From Azolla caroliniana (taxonomy: Eukaryota; Polypodiophyta), in the NCBI GenBank assembly GCA_043228905.1, contig JBHGNT010000011.1:14384001-14448000 (forward strand): DNA of 64,000 bases, read 5' to 3'. The position numbers and the translations under genes are program-made. The first letter of the stretch is position 1. Every line of letters starts with the position of its first letter. Under the pieces are notes generated by a model. That model did no database searches, was not told the DNA's origin, and worked only from the letters and a program-made list of their open reading frames with translations. Positions 33,762 through 44,365 of the stretch are shown in pieces.

Positions 33762-35994
33762 CTGGATGATTCCAGTAAGTTTGGAAATGATGTATGAAGT
33801 CATCGCCGACTTCAAGGAGAGGGTCGAGTTGGATTGGACGACCCATGTGCATACAAAGTACAAGACTGTGGACCAGAAGGTGAGGCTAGTCGCGGCACCC
33901 TTGCCGGAGGGCAGTGAGTTACGAATGAAAGGGGTCGCGTCGGACCCAAGTTTACGAGATCCGTCCGGCATAGGACACTGGTTCACCAACATAACGTTAC
34001 GGGAGCTCAAGGTCAGTGGGGTGGCTTTCTACTGCCGGTAGAGGAGGACCGATTTTGGGGAATGTTCGAAAGGCACAGGAGGGCCTTCGCATTCACGCTG
34101 GGGGAGATCAGGTGCGTAGACTTGACAATCGTGGAAGCATTGGTGATCTTCACGGTACCACATGTGTCGTGGAATCTCAAGTCGATTCCGGTGCCCAAAG
34201 CTCACATCTTGATGTTGATGGAGCTACTGAAGCAGAACGTGGAGATGGGCGTCCTCGAACCGTTGAGTGCCTCGTACTCGAATCGGTGGTTTATCGTGCC
34301 AAAGAAGAACGACATGTTGCGCTTTATTCAGGACCTGCATCCGGTCAACAAGGTGACCATTTAGAACACATGAATTGGACCGTCCATTGACGAGTTCGCG
34401 GAGGCCTTTGCCGGAAGGTCGATTTACTCGGTTGGGGATCTGTACTCGGGGTACGAGCAATTCCAACTAGTCGTGGAGAGCAGGGATATTATGACAATGC
34501 GAACTCCTTTCGGCCTAGTGCGGATGTGTACCCTTCCGTAAGGGGGGACAAACTCGGTAGCGCACATGGTGAATGCGATGAATAAGGTGCTAAGGGACTG
34601 CGCCTTGGACATCACCATGCCATTTCTGGATGACATTCCAATCAAGGGATGTCCGGTGGAGGGTAAGGACAAAACGGTCGGATTGGACTGGTGTCGGAAA
34701 TTCATCTCAAACCACATCAGAGACTGCGAGAAGGTGCTACAGAAGCTCGAAGGCGTGCGGCCCACCTTCTCCGGGGAGAAATCGGCTTTCAAATAGTCGG
34801 AAATCATGGTCGTCGGACACCTGTGCGGGCCCTATGGCCGGAAACTGTCTCCGGCTAAGGTGGAAGCTATCTCCGCAATGAAGGAAGACTACATGTCGGT
34901 TACAGAAGTCCGAAGGTTCTTGGGAGCTTGCGGGTTCTACCACATTTGGATCCCGCATTACACCCATATTGCCGAGCCGCTCTACAGGTTGTTGAAGAAG
35001 GAGCACAAGTTCGAGTGGAGCGGGGAGCATGCGGAGTCGGTCAAGAAAATGAAAGAAGCGTTTGCCGCAACACCGACACTTTGGAAAGTGGTCTACGGCA
35101 AACATGTTCCGATTTATGTAACAGTAGACACGAGTCCGACTGGAATCGGATGGGTGATCAACCACGAGGATGAGAACGGCACGAGGTTCCCCATCCGGTT
35201 CGGTGCGAAAGTACTTAGCGAGCGACAACGAGAGGTAATAATAGAGACGGACTGCCTACCGATTCTCGGTATGGTTTCCAAATGCGCAACGCCGAACCTG
35301 GCAATGCTCAAGTGGATAGCGTACATTAAGTCCCTCAATCTGGAGATACAACACATCTCCAGGAAGGACAACACCATGGCCGACATGCTTTCGAGAGCGA
35401 GGTTTGATGATGAGGGTGGCATGGTTTTAGAGGACGAGGAAGTCGGCGTGGACTTCTTCGAGACGGCTTACATGACGACGAGAAAGGGGAGCACTCCGGC
35501 GCTTAACGAGTTCGACGAGAGCAAGTATGACAGGGAGTGGCTCCAGATTGGTGGGTTCCTGAAAATGATGACTCTAGACACAATGTGGACAAAGGAGGAG
35601 GCTAACCGGATCCGGAAGAAAGCGTACCGATTCTTCCTACGGGACGGAAGCATATGGAAGCACCCAAAGAAGCGAGACGGTGTCCCACTCTTGGTAGTGG
35701 TGAGGAAGGAGGAGTAGGAAGCAATGTTGACGGCGTACCACGAGAGTCCTTGGGCCAGGTATCGAGGGACATGGTCCACGTTCGAGAAGCTGAAGGAGAA
35801 GTACTGGTGGCCGGGACTGTACCGAGACGTGCATCGGTTCGTAACGACTTGCGAAAGCTATCAGATGCATTCCATAGTCCGACATCGTGACGAGCTGCAC
35901 CCGACTTACCCATCGACCGTCCACTTCAAGTGGATGGTGGATCTGGTGACGATGCCGATGGGGGTAGGGCAGATGCGATACCTGGTGCTAGCAC
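33762..35994 (+). pseudogene. G3 reverse transcriptase, RNase H and start of integrase
   Basis: This is a plus-strand, 5'-truncated relative of G2. It begins mid-linker (MMYEVIADFKERVELDW), lacks gag and protease, and changes frame near 34030. Reverse transcriptase shows FIVPKKNDMLRFIQDLHPVN and the catalytic PFLDDIPIKG. RNase H shows VYVTVDTSPTGIGWVI but lacks about 26 residues that G2 has between SERQR and EVIIET. The integrase start (WMVDLVTMPMGVGQMRY) is cut at 35994 by a MITE-like insert. Stops occur near 34365, 34540, 34794 and 35717. Confidence 0.85.
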
Positions 35995-36365
35995 CATAGT
36001 TCCTAATATTCACGTACGTCCAATTTACTGGACGTACGCGAACGTTTGCAAACGTACGCGTATGATACGTGATATTCGTTTGGCTTCTTCTTTTTTTGAC
36101 TTTTTTGGGGTTTTTTAAATTTTTGATATTCATAATTCTTTGTGAATAGAAGTGACGTTTGACACACACTCTCTCTCTCTCTCTCACGAGAACTAACAGA
36201 TCTTCTCTCTCTACAAAATCTAGATATCTAATATACATATTACACACTCCCTCACACAGACAAAACCCATAGCTCCTCTCTCTCTCTCTCTAGAGTCTAG
36301 ATATACACTCAACCACTGTCTCCTCACACATGCAAAACAGGGCTTCTCTCTCTAGACCACACACA

Positions 36366-36412
<47 letters not shown>

Positions 36413-36575
36413 CCCCCTCACACACACACACACTATGTACACCATATACACCATATGTATATATCTATGTACCACGTATGGATTTCAATCATACTTGGAG
36501 CCTTTTCACGTATGAGTATGATACAAATATTGGCGTTTGAGTATGACACGAATGGGACGTACGGCTAGAACTATG
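35995..36575. mobile_element. MITE-like insertion in G3 integrase, about 581 bp
   Basis: The insert is flanked by a perfect 10-bp repeat GTGCTAGCAC (35985-35994 and 36576-36585). Its ends form imperfect inverted repeats: CATAGTTCCTA near the left end matches ATAGTTCTAG on the reverse strand at the right, each followed within a few bases by CGTACGTCC. It has no coding frame. It holds a (CT)n run at 36368-36410. Duplications of 9-10 bp with terminal inverted repeats are typical of non-autonomous Mutator-like elements, which is my preferred reading. Confidence 0.7.
36368..36410. repeat. (CT)n microsatellite
   Basis: Uninterrupted CT dinucleotide repeat of about 21 units inside the MITE-like insert, followed by a short C run and a (CA)n stretch. 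Long perfect repeats of this type are length-variable. Confidence 0.9.
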
Positions 36576-36585
36576 TGCTAGCACA

Positions 36586-37525
36586 AGAGGACCTGACGAA
36601 CCAGGTGGAGGGTCAGGCGTTACCGAACAAGACGACTACAGCCGTGTGTTGGTTCCTGATCGAAGAGGTGGTATGTCGGTAAGGGTGCGTAGGGAAGATC
36701 GTAGCGGACCGTGGACAACTGGATGCACAAGAGGCCGAAGAGTTGTTTGATCGATTAGGGTTACCACGGCATACAATCCAGAGGCAAACGGGAAGGTGGA
36801 ACACAAACACGGGCCAATCGTAAAGGCGTTGGTACGAGCATGTGAAGGCCAAGTCAGGAATTGGCCGCGGCTCCTACCTTACGCGTTGTGGGCGAACCGA
36901 ACTACGCACAGTTCGGTAACCGGGTTCATGCCGGCGGAGCTGATGTACAAGCAAAAGCCGACCATGCCAATGGAGCGAACGATCTCCTCATGGGCCGCGG
37001 TGGACTGGAGAAACGAGATGAGCCAGAAGGAGTTGTTAGCGGCGCAAATCCAACAGCTCGAGCGAAGATCGGTGGACGTGGAACGAGCAACGGCGAAGAT
37101 GCGTGCGGCAAGGACAAAGAACAAGGGGCAATTCGACCGGACTCACCAGCTACGACCGAAGAAAATCGAGGAAGGCGATTGGGTTCTGGTCTACGACAGC
37201 AGCCTCAACAAACAGCACATGGCAATGAGGAAATTTGCGAGGAGGTGGTTCGGACCTTACACGGTGACAAGCACCAATGACAACGACACCTACCATCTCG
37301 CGGAGCTCGACGAAACGAGGATAGTTGTGCCGGTGGCCGGGAAGAGGATCAAGGCGTTCAAGAAGCGGCATGAGGATGAACCGGACCTAGAGGACATCGA
37401 CAGCGACGGCGACCGGTTCGAAGCTGATGGCGATCCAGAGAACGGAAGATAAGCGTGGGCCGGTCTTCTCCCGCGAAGGTCTATTCTGGCGCATACCGGT
37501 GGATGCGCGGTTAGGTGGGGGCGGA
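36586..37525 (+). pseudogene. G3 integrase, second part
   Basis: Continues the integrase after the insert: LTNQVEG, then KIVADRGQLDAQEAEELF. A small deletion near 36755 breaks the frame at the point where G2 has KLSLTTAYN. The open segment from 36796 reads HGPIVKALVRACEGQV to a GPY-type C-terminal module (RRWFGPYTVTSTND) and stops at 37450-37452. About 70 bp of untranslated DNA then leads to the 3' LTR. Confidence 0.85.
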
Positions 37526-38144
37526 TGTCGTGGAGAAAACCGTCCCTAGGAGGAATCGGTGAATAGTGTGCGTGAACCGGCCCTTACACACGGGCACATG
37601 TTTTGATGTATCGTACATACTTAGGTACAGGTCGGCGATGTGGATATCCTAGGTAGCGCGTGTGCATTAGGTAGGGAATCGAGGAGGATCTCTTTACGAA
37701 AAGGACAGAGAATAAAAAATGATGGAACGGGTTGTAACGTCTCTCTCCCCTTGGACTATAAAGGGAGAGGAAAGGGGACTGAGTGGGGATCGTGTTGTGG
37801 AGCTCGGTCCCAGTCCATTCATCATTCTCTGCAGGTTTTGGGAGGCTGCCTCTTCTTCGTGGAAAGCCCGAGTGCTTCCAGAAGAGGCTCCATCTAGCAT
37901 TGTCCGTGTGCATTGTGTGAGTTGGTGTCAGCACGTTGACGCTTACCGGCTAGCCGGCTGTAACCTTGATCATATATATATATTCCTTATTCGTTGTTCG
38001 ATCTTCATTGTGAGTTCTTTGTGTATTTGTGTGCGCGGCTCAACCGTGGTTTCGTGTCGCTCCTCCCTCTGTTCGGCTATTCCTCAGTTCAAGACCCCCG
38101 CGATCCCGCCTTGGTTTCTCCTGCGCGTGCAGAATAACACGACA
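37526..38144 (+). repeat. G3 3' LTR
   Basis: 619 bp, TGTCGTGGAGAAAACC to AATAACACGACA, in the sense orientation relative to the G3 pol. It matches the reverse complement pattern of the G2 LTRs. A TATAAAGGG box occurs near 37757-37765. No target duplication is seen at 38145. Confidence 0.82.
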
Positions 38145-38458
38145 CCGGGAAAGAGCTGATTTGGATGAGAAATTTCCTCAACGAGCTAGGAATGAAGCAA
38201 AGGGAGTTCTTGCTTCATTGCGACAACTAGAGCACCATACATCTAGCCAAGAATGTTGTGTACCACTCCTAAACCAAACATATACAGAGGATATATCATT
38301 GGTTGCGGGAGAAAGTGGAGGAAGGAGTGTTTACCCTTGTAAAGATCCATACTAACGACAATGGATCCAACATGCTGACAAAGAACCCATTGAGACCCAA
38401 AGTTTGTCGATAGAGGACAGGACTAACTGACTCAGCCCATAGGAGTGTAGGGGAAGTT
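38145..38458 (+). pseudogene. Copia RNase H C-terminal fragment
   Basis: Plus-strand reading gives WMRNFLNELGMKQREFLLHCDN, IHLAKNVVYHS and VFTLVKIHTNDNGSNMLTKNP, the end of a copia RNase H, with stops in between. A purine-rich AGGAGTGTAGGGGAAGTT at 38441-38458 acts as a polypurine tract before the LTR. It may be the tail of Copia D, displaced by later insertions, but the intervening reverse transcriptase is missing. Confidence 0.8.
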
Positions 38459-39106
38459 TGTTAGGAATATGTCCCTCCTATGGGATCAACCGACTGGTCG
38501 AGCCGAGTGTTGAAAGTCGAAAACAAGAAGCAGCCGACTAGTCTGGTCGAGAGCCGACAATTGAAGACATGGAGAGTCGATTAGGGGAGTCGACAGTAGG
38601 AGAGTCTAAGTCGAGGACACAACCGACTAGTCGGGCCAACCAGTTGGTTGAACACGAGACCAACTAGTTGATCAGTCGAGTGATTAACTATTATGGTTAT
38701 AATAGGAATGACAGTAGCAGTGGTCACATTTGTAAATATCCCATATAGTGTATAAGTATAAATACACTTAGGGCAAACATAGAGAGAAAAAAGTTAATAT
38801 GCACGAACCTCTATTGTATAGTGCGACAGAGAAGAGAGTGTGTGTGTGAGCGAGAGGGAACGACGCCATAGCTAAGTGAGCTTAGACGTCAAGAGCCATG
38901 TGTGGACGTTACACTCTACAGTGAGAGAGTGTTGTAATCTCGATATCTTGTATATCCATTGTATAGTGAATATCTGTTCTCCCGTGGTTTTCTCCGTTTA
39001 GGGTTTCCATGTAAAACTGTGTACCTTGTTCATTTTGTTGTTTTCTGTTCCAAGTTGTGTATTTTCTACATATCTTTCTCACGAATATTCAATTCGAACT
39101 CAACAC
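38459..39106 (+). repeat. Copia 3' LTR (Copia D tail)
   Basis: About 648 bp, TGTTAGGAATATGTCCC to GAACTCAACA, following the polypurine tract. A TATAAATACAC box lies at about 38757-38767, and CGACTAGTCG-type short repeats fill its first part. The right edge is inferred from the CA rule. This marks the right border of the retrotransposon cluster. Confidence 0.75.
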
Positions 39107-39489
39107 ATACATCAATGACTTTGGTGTCTCGTTTAGTTATTGTTGTTAACTATCTTTTTTGGCTTGTGGATTGGTTATTTTAATGATTACCTTTTCATAA
39201 TCATGTCTCCAAATGTTTACTCATGTAGAGCTTGATGTTGCAAAGGAAAAACAAAGAGAATAAATTAAAATTGAGGATTTGTTTATTGTCGTTCTTTGGA
39301 TGTTTGAAGTGGTTTTGAATGTTGATTCTTAAGTTATTATAGGTGAAGGATACCAATCTATTTTGTAAGTTTTGTTTTAGTATTAGAACTTCTTGTTATA
39401 TTGTACATTCCACATATGATAGGAATTTTATTATGATTATACCAATGCGCACAAACTCTTGGTTTGTGATGTGTTACATGATAACGCAA
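39107..39489. other. AT-rich intergenic DNA
   Basis: AT-rich DNA with no open frame of note, no transposon terminal motif and no repeat that I can identify. Confidence 0.5.
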
Positions 39490-39806
39490 TTAGAAACCAA
39501 CAACGGTTTGGTTTCGGCTTAACCGGTTTGGCCTTGCCCAAACCAAACCAAATAAGCCTTGATTGGTTTGGAAAATTTCAAACATGAATCGAACCAGTTC
39601 TTAAATAGTTTTGACTAAACCTATTAAGCCTTAAATGGTTTGGGAATTGGTTTGGCCCAAAATGGTTCGGTTCAGCTTGAGCCTTGCCAAACTAAGCTTA
39701 AACCGGTTTGGTAAGCTTGAGCCGGAACCGAGCCAAATTGAACCTGTTTAAAAATAGTTTTAACGGCCGGTTTAAGCTTGAGTTGAGCCATCGCCGACTC
39801 CTAACT
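39490..39806. mobile_element. Small CGGTTTGG-rich element, hAT/MITE-like
   Basis: About 317 bp packed with AACCGGTTTGG-like words in both orientations. The left end TTAGAAACCAACAACGG pairs with the reverse strand of the right end, TTAGGAGTCGGCGATGG; all mismatches are transitions. GCAATT flanks both sides (39486-39491 and 39807-39812) inside an imperfect 8-bp match. Short inverted ends, dense subterminal repeats and an 8-bp-type duplication fit a non-autonomous hAT element. Confidence 0.5.
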
Positions 39807-39812
39807 GCAATT

Positions 39813-41468
39813 GTGAAATTTAAAAGAGAGTTAATTTTTTTGAGATCTCTTATTGTTTTTGAATGACATGAACAATAGTTGGAATTCTACTTGAAGAAGT
39901 GTATGGAAATTTTTCGAGAGGGTTCACACACATGCATACTCTTTTTTTCTATGGTAGATTATGATGCATTTAGACTTAAGTTTTAAAACAAGGGAACAAT
40001 ATGTTACTTAGGAGGACTAATAATCATATCAATGAGACTTTATAGGTTAAAATGTGAGAATTAATGATTGCTAAATACAAGTTGGAGACTAAAACCAAGA
40101 TAAAAAGTTATAGCTCAAAACCCACCGTCTCTCAATATCCTTTGATTAAAACTTTGCGAGTTAGCAGAAGATCAAGTAGATTGGAGGAGAGGTGCATTGA
40201 ATGTGATCTCACCATGAATTCATATTCTCTAATCATGTAGTTCTTTAGATTTGATTACATTGCGAGCTCATACATGTGTGTGCCCACCTATATTCCAAGA
40301 GTACTATTTTGCCAAATAACTATAAGATTTTTTCTATTTATTGGTCAAATTTCAATCCTAGTTGGGCTCAAAAGGTGGATCCAGAAGAAAAGGGAAGGAA
40401 AAGAAAGAGTTGATCGATGATTATATTACTTCTTCTGGATGACCTTGTTCATGACACAACTTCATTCAAATGAAGCACCTTCGATATTGGCCTATAATTT
40501 ATTTGACTTCAAAAGGTTACTTCATGTTTGAGACAAGGACTCCTATAAAGCCTTTGTTGCCATTAGGTATCTCTACGTTGTACTATAATTAACATTGTTT
40601 CTATAGGCAAAACAAGTAGGCAATAAGATGGCGTAGTTCTCCAACATAGTCGTTATTCTTCGAGATCACCCAAAATTGAGAGATATTGAATGGAGGACGC
40701 AGACATTTCGTTTATAGTATTTATATTATTCTACCTATTGGTTGGATAAGTAGTAACTTTGCATGCCCATGGGACATCTCCAACTCGAGTGAACCAATGA
40801 TGTTCCATCATTACCAATATCATACAACTAGCATACATCAAGAGAGTTGTTTGGATGGTCAATTGATTGATCAATGCAACAGCCTTCAAAGTAGCATTTG
40901 ATTTCCAACCAACCAAACTACTCTTTGCATCAATTTCCATGTGGTGGACTAACTTTCATTTCCACTTCCTTTCCCTCTTCTTACATAGATGATACAAAGT
41001 TAATTTGCTTTTTGAGTGGGCATCGGCCATTCCTTGCTAATTTTGATAGATTTATATAATGTGAGGACAACAATCAATCAATTTCGAAGATAAGACCAAT
41101 GAGATTTCTTTGTCTCACACCAATAAGGAAATCGGTTTATGCAGTTGTTTGCCTTCTTCTTCTTCTTCTTTTCAAAAAAGAATATACTCCTTTAGTTAAA
41201 ATATACACAAACTCGATCCCTTTCTCGGGAAGGTGGAGCTGAGACTATCCTATCCTACACAAGAGATCTTGCTTATTTATCTAACACTTTCACATATGGC
41301 TCTAGCCATCCTTTCATGCACATCACCTACATTCACTATCCCACATGCCATGTATTTCACGCCCCTCGTTCATCTAATGGGAGGGGGGAACAACCATTTG
41401 GGTACTTCATACTTCCATAGTATACCCAGTCCATTTGTTGCGGCCATCGGTGTAGTACGCCATTGCTT
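39813..41468. other. AT-rich intergenic DNA
   Basis: Stops are dense in all frames. The longest open frames (about 70-98 codons at 40686 and 41233) look random and have no domain features. A (CTT)n run occurs near 41153-41171. Confidence 0.5.
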
Positions 41469-42150
41469 TCAAAAATTCAGCCTCATTAGTTCTACAACAT
41501 CATTAGTATCATCAATCCGCTCATATTGAGCTCTTAGTGTAGTTATTAATGTGTGCCAAATTAGCTTAATCGATTCAGTTGGGGGGCGTTTGTGTGTTGA
41601 AAATACCCTGGTACACCTTGTTGTCCATGTATACCATATAGTAATGGGGGCAAGCAACATCCAAAAATCTCCAAGTTTTTAATTCTGTGCACAAGTTGTA
41701 GGTACCCTGTTGTCAGTGATCAACCGTAAAATTCCATTCTCCCCTCTGTACTTAGCATCGCATGTGTTATCGTATTTCGTCATATCATCCTCAAGACAAA
41801 TCCAGCAACAAGCATGTCCCCAATTGAGGGTGAACAAACTAGAGGCATGGCAAAGCAAACGTAGCGCCCTTCCCCATACAACCACTACCTCGTGACATTC
41901 CCATAGACAATGGGAAATGCTTTCTATCTGTCCACAGACAATACATTTAGGGTCTACATTGGGGCCTTTACCCCACGTCCCTATCGGCATGGCTCTATGT
42001 GCAATAAGCCATAAACACATCATTATCTTGCGGTCATATTTGTCATGCCATATCATTTTCCATAATTTATCTAGTCTCATTTCACTAATGCCCTCCTGTA
42101 TCCAAAATTCCTTGTTGCAATCTTGTCGTGTTCTTGTTCTAGAATAATTT
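41469..42150 (-). pseudogene. LINE zinc-knuckle (zf-RVT) relic
   Basis: On the minus strand 42080-41679 reads LDKLWKMIWHDKYDRKIMM, then KCIVCGQIESISHCLWECHEVVVVWG. This is the cysteine/histidine module that follows the reverse transcriptase in plant L1-type retrotransposons and their derived fragments. A further frame (41660-41469) resembles the trailing WTTRCTRVF segment. No endonuclease or reverse transcriptase part is nearby. It is a dead 3' fragment. Confidence 0.65.
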
Positions 42151-43499
42151 GCCTCCCAATCTTCGTGTTATACCTGAAAAATTGAACCAGCTTTTTCCAT
42201 TAGTTCGTCCTTGAGTTTTTCAACAATACATCGTTGGGTCCCATGATAGCTAATCCAAATGCCCTTGTAGAGTTTGCCTTCTTATATGTGGTATTACTTG
42301 AGATGAAGAGGTATTAATGGTGCAAATTTGGCATGGGCTTTGAAATCACGTGAAGGATGTGTGTCTTACTTTTCATGAATATTTCTCAATTCCTTACAAA
42401 GGAAATTGAATGATGTTATATTATAATGATTTATTATTTGAGTAGCAACAAATATAATCCCCTAGATAAAGTAGAATTATCCCTTAGTGGCCATAACTCC
42501 ACCTTTAGGGCTACCTTCCTCCTATAAACCACCCTACTTTGATGTAGATCGAGGTGACACATATTTGAGGACCTTTATTTGAAAGTGAAAATTAGTTGTT
42601 TCAAGCAAACCCCTTATGTTCTTAGTGTGGTGGCCCCACACACGTCTTAGTGCATTGTTTGCACATGTCAAGAGGTCAACCAAACCAAGTATATGCTAAT
42701 GATAAACTTGTTTCCAAGACTCCCATTAGATCTACTAATCCTACTTCATCGAATAAATTCTAATTTTTGAGTTTATTAGAATAATAGTTAAACAAGTGAA
42801 TCTAACCAACATTGGATTCGCTTAGACCATTCAAGATATTCAAATGTATTTTCGCAATATTGGTTCTATTTTATTGAATTGAGTTAGCACAATTTTTACA
42901 TTAAAGTCGAACTCAATATAGCTATGTGTCATCAATTTATCATGTCTTCTCTCTTGGATTCAAAAACCAACTCTTGCTTCATGGATCAAGATATTCACAT
43001 GACAGAACAAAATCCTCATTAAAAAGCTTTATTGGGAAATATAGTTGAAGAATTCGAGCTAGTTTGTTCGGTTCTTGGTGATTTGGCATGCATGATTTCA
43101 TTCAATATGATTAGTAATCTGAAGCATCTAGCATTTCTTTTTATCCCTTGGTTTGGATTCCATAATTGGGAAAAGCGCGCAAATAAGGAGGCTTAGTAAA
43201 ATAGCACATCCAACTACCCCATTCCTAGAAAGTCGGAATTAGGATTCGATCAAATCTCAATGATTTCTCTATGGAGGTTACTCAAAAAGGGATGAGAAAA
43301 AGAAATGTCTAGCATTGCAACGTTAGCAACAATATCTTCAAGTCCAGAGGGGTTAAAAAAGCCTAACAATATATTTGATGAGACGAAGGCTAGTAGATTT
43401 GTCTTGTGTTGATCTACAACCAAGGAAGAGATCGGCGTGGGGACACCAATTTATAATACACTACTATTTACTATGAGAGGTTGACGGTTTACAAGGATA
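42151..43499. other. AT-rich intergenic DNA
   Basis: No gene, element end or notable repeat recognised. Frames are short and closed by frequent stops. Confidence 0.5.
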
Positions 43500-44365
43500 T
43501 ATTGATGGGAATCTGGTGAATGGAATCTAGATTCAGTGCCAGGGTAGGCCCATCATTTCTTGTTAGAGAAGGAAGGTGGGTTTTTCATCTGTGTTTGGTC
43601 GCGGAGGATCGAGGGTTCGAGGTCGTCTCAAAAGACACTTCCGGAGTGCGTGCGTGTCTCGAGAAGGGCCCAGACACAATTCACGAACAAAGGTGCGAGC
43701 TCAGTGACGCGGATCGATCTGATCTGAATGTTGAATGCGTGAATCGCGAGGGCAACATTAGGGTTTATGATTTGGGCATTCACATGCTCTCTTTCTGATG
43801 CATGTGGATGTGGCCAAGCCTTGGAATGGAATGAAGATGGTGGTGATCTGTAATGTACAGTATCTCTCTGTATGTATGTATGTATGTATCATAATGTATG
43901 TATGTACATATATCAATGGGAGACAGAGACAGAGAGACAGAGACAGAGAAGAGAGAGTTAGGAATCATTGAAGGAGGAGCTAACCCCTTAACATGTGCCC
44001 AACCCAAGATTAGTATTGGCTCTGTTACAGAGAGAGAGAGAGAGAGGGGGGGCTCTCTCATCTCTCATCTCTCATATACATACAAATATAGTCTTCTTTC
44101 ATCTCCATAGCCCTTTTTTTTTGCTTGATTTCCTTCCTCCCTTCTTCCTCCCCTGTTTCTATCATACCCATGGATCCTCCTCATGTTTCTGAAGCTTTTT
44201 TGTGAAAGAAACAATAACAGAGATAGGATAGCTTTACCTTTTGAAAGCTGCAGCGGTCTCTGTCCCTGCTTGCATCGCTCTCTGCATTTCTTTTTCTTTC
44301 TTTCTTTCTTTCTTTCTTTTTCATTCTTCTTTGCTTTTGCTCTCGTTCCTTCTTAAGAGGACGAT
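43500..44365 (+). promoter_or_regulatory. Upstream and 5' leader region of the WLLTPP-motif gene
   Basis: GC rises here compared with the flank. The region holds several simple repeats common in plant promoters and leaders: (GTAT)n at 43870-43887, AGAC/AGAG-rich DNA at 43921-43958, (AG)n at 44031-44047 and (CTTT)n at 44296-44320. A 92-codon open frame at 43520-43798 has no recognised similarity and could be a leader ORF or chance. The transcription start is not resolved. Confidence 0.4.

Noticed and set aside
43520-43798. 92-codon open frame upstream of the WLLTPP gene as a separate gene
   Set aside because: There is no similarity or codon signal that I can see. It is mentioned only as a possible leader ORF.
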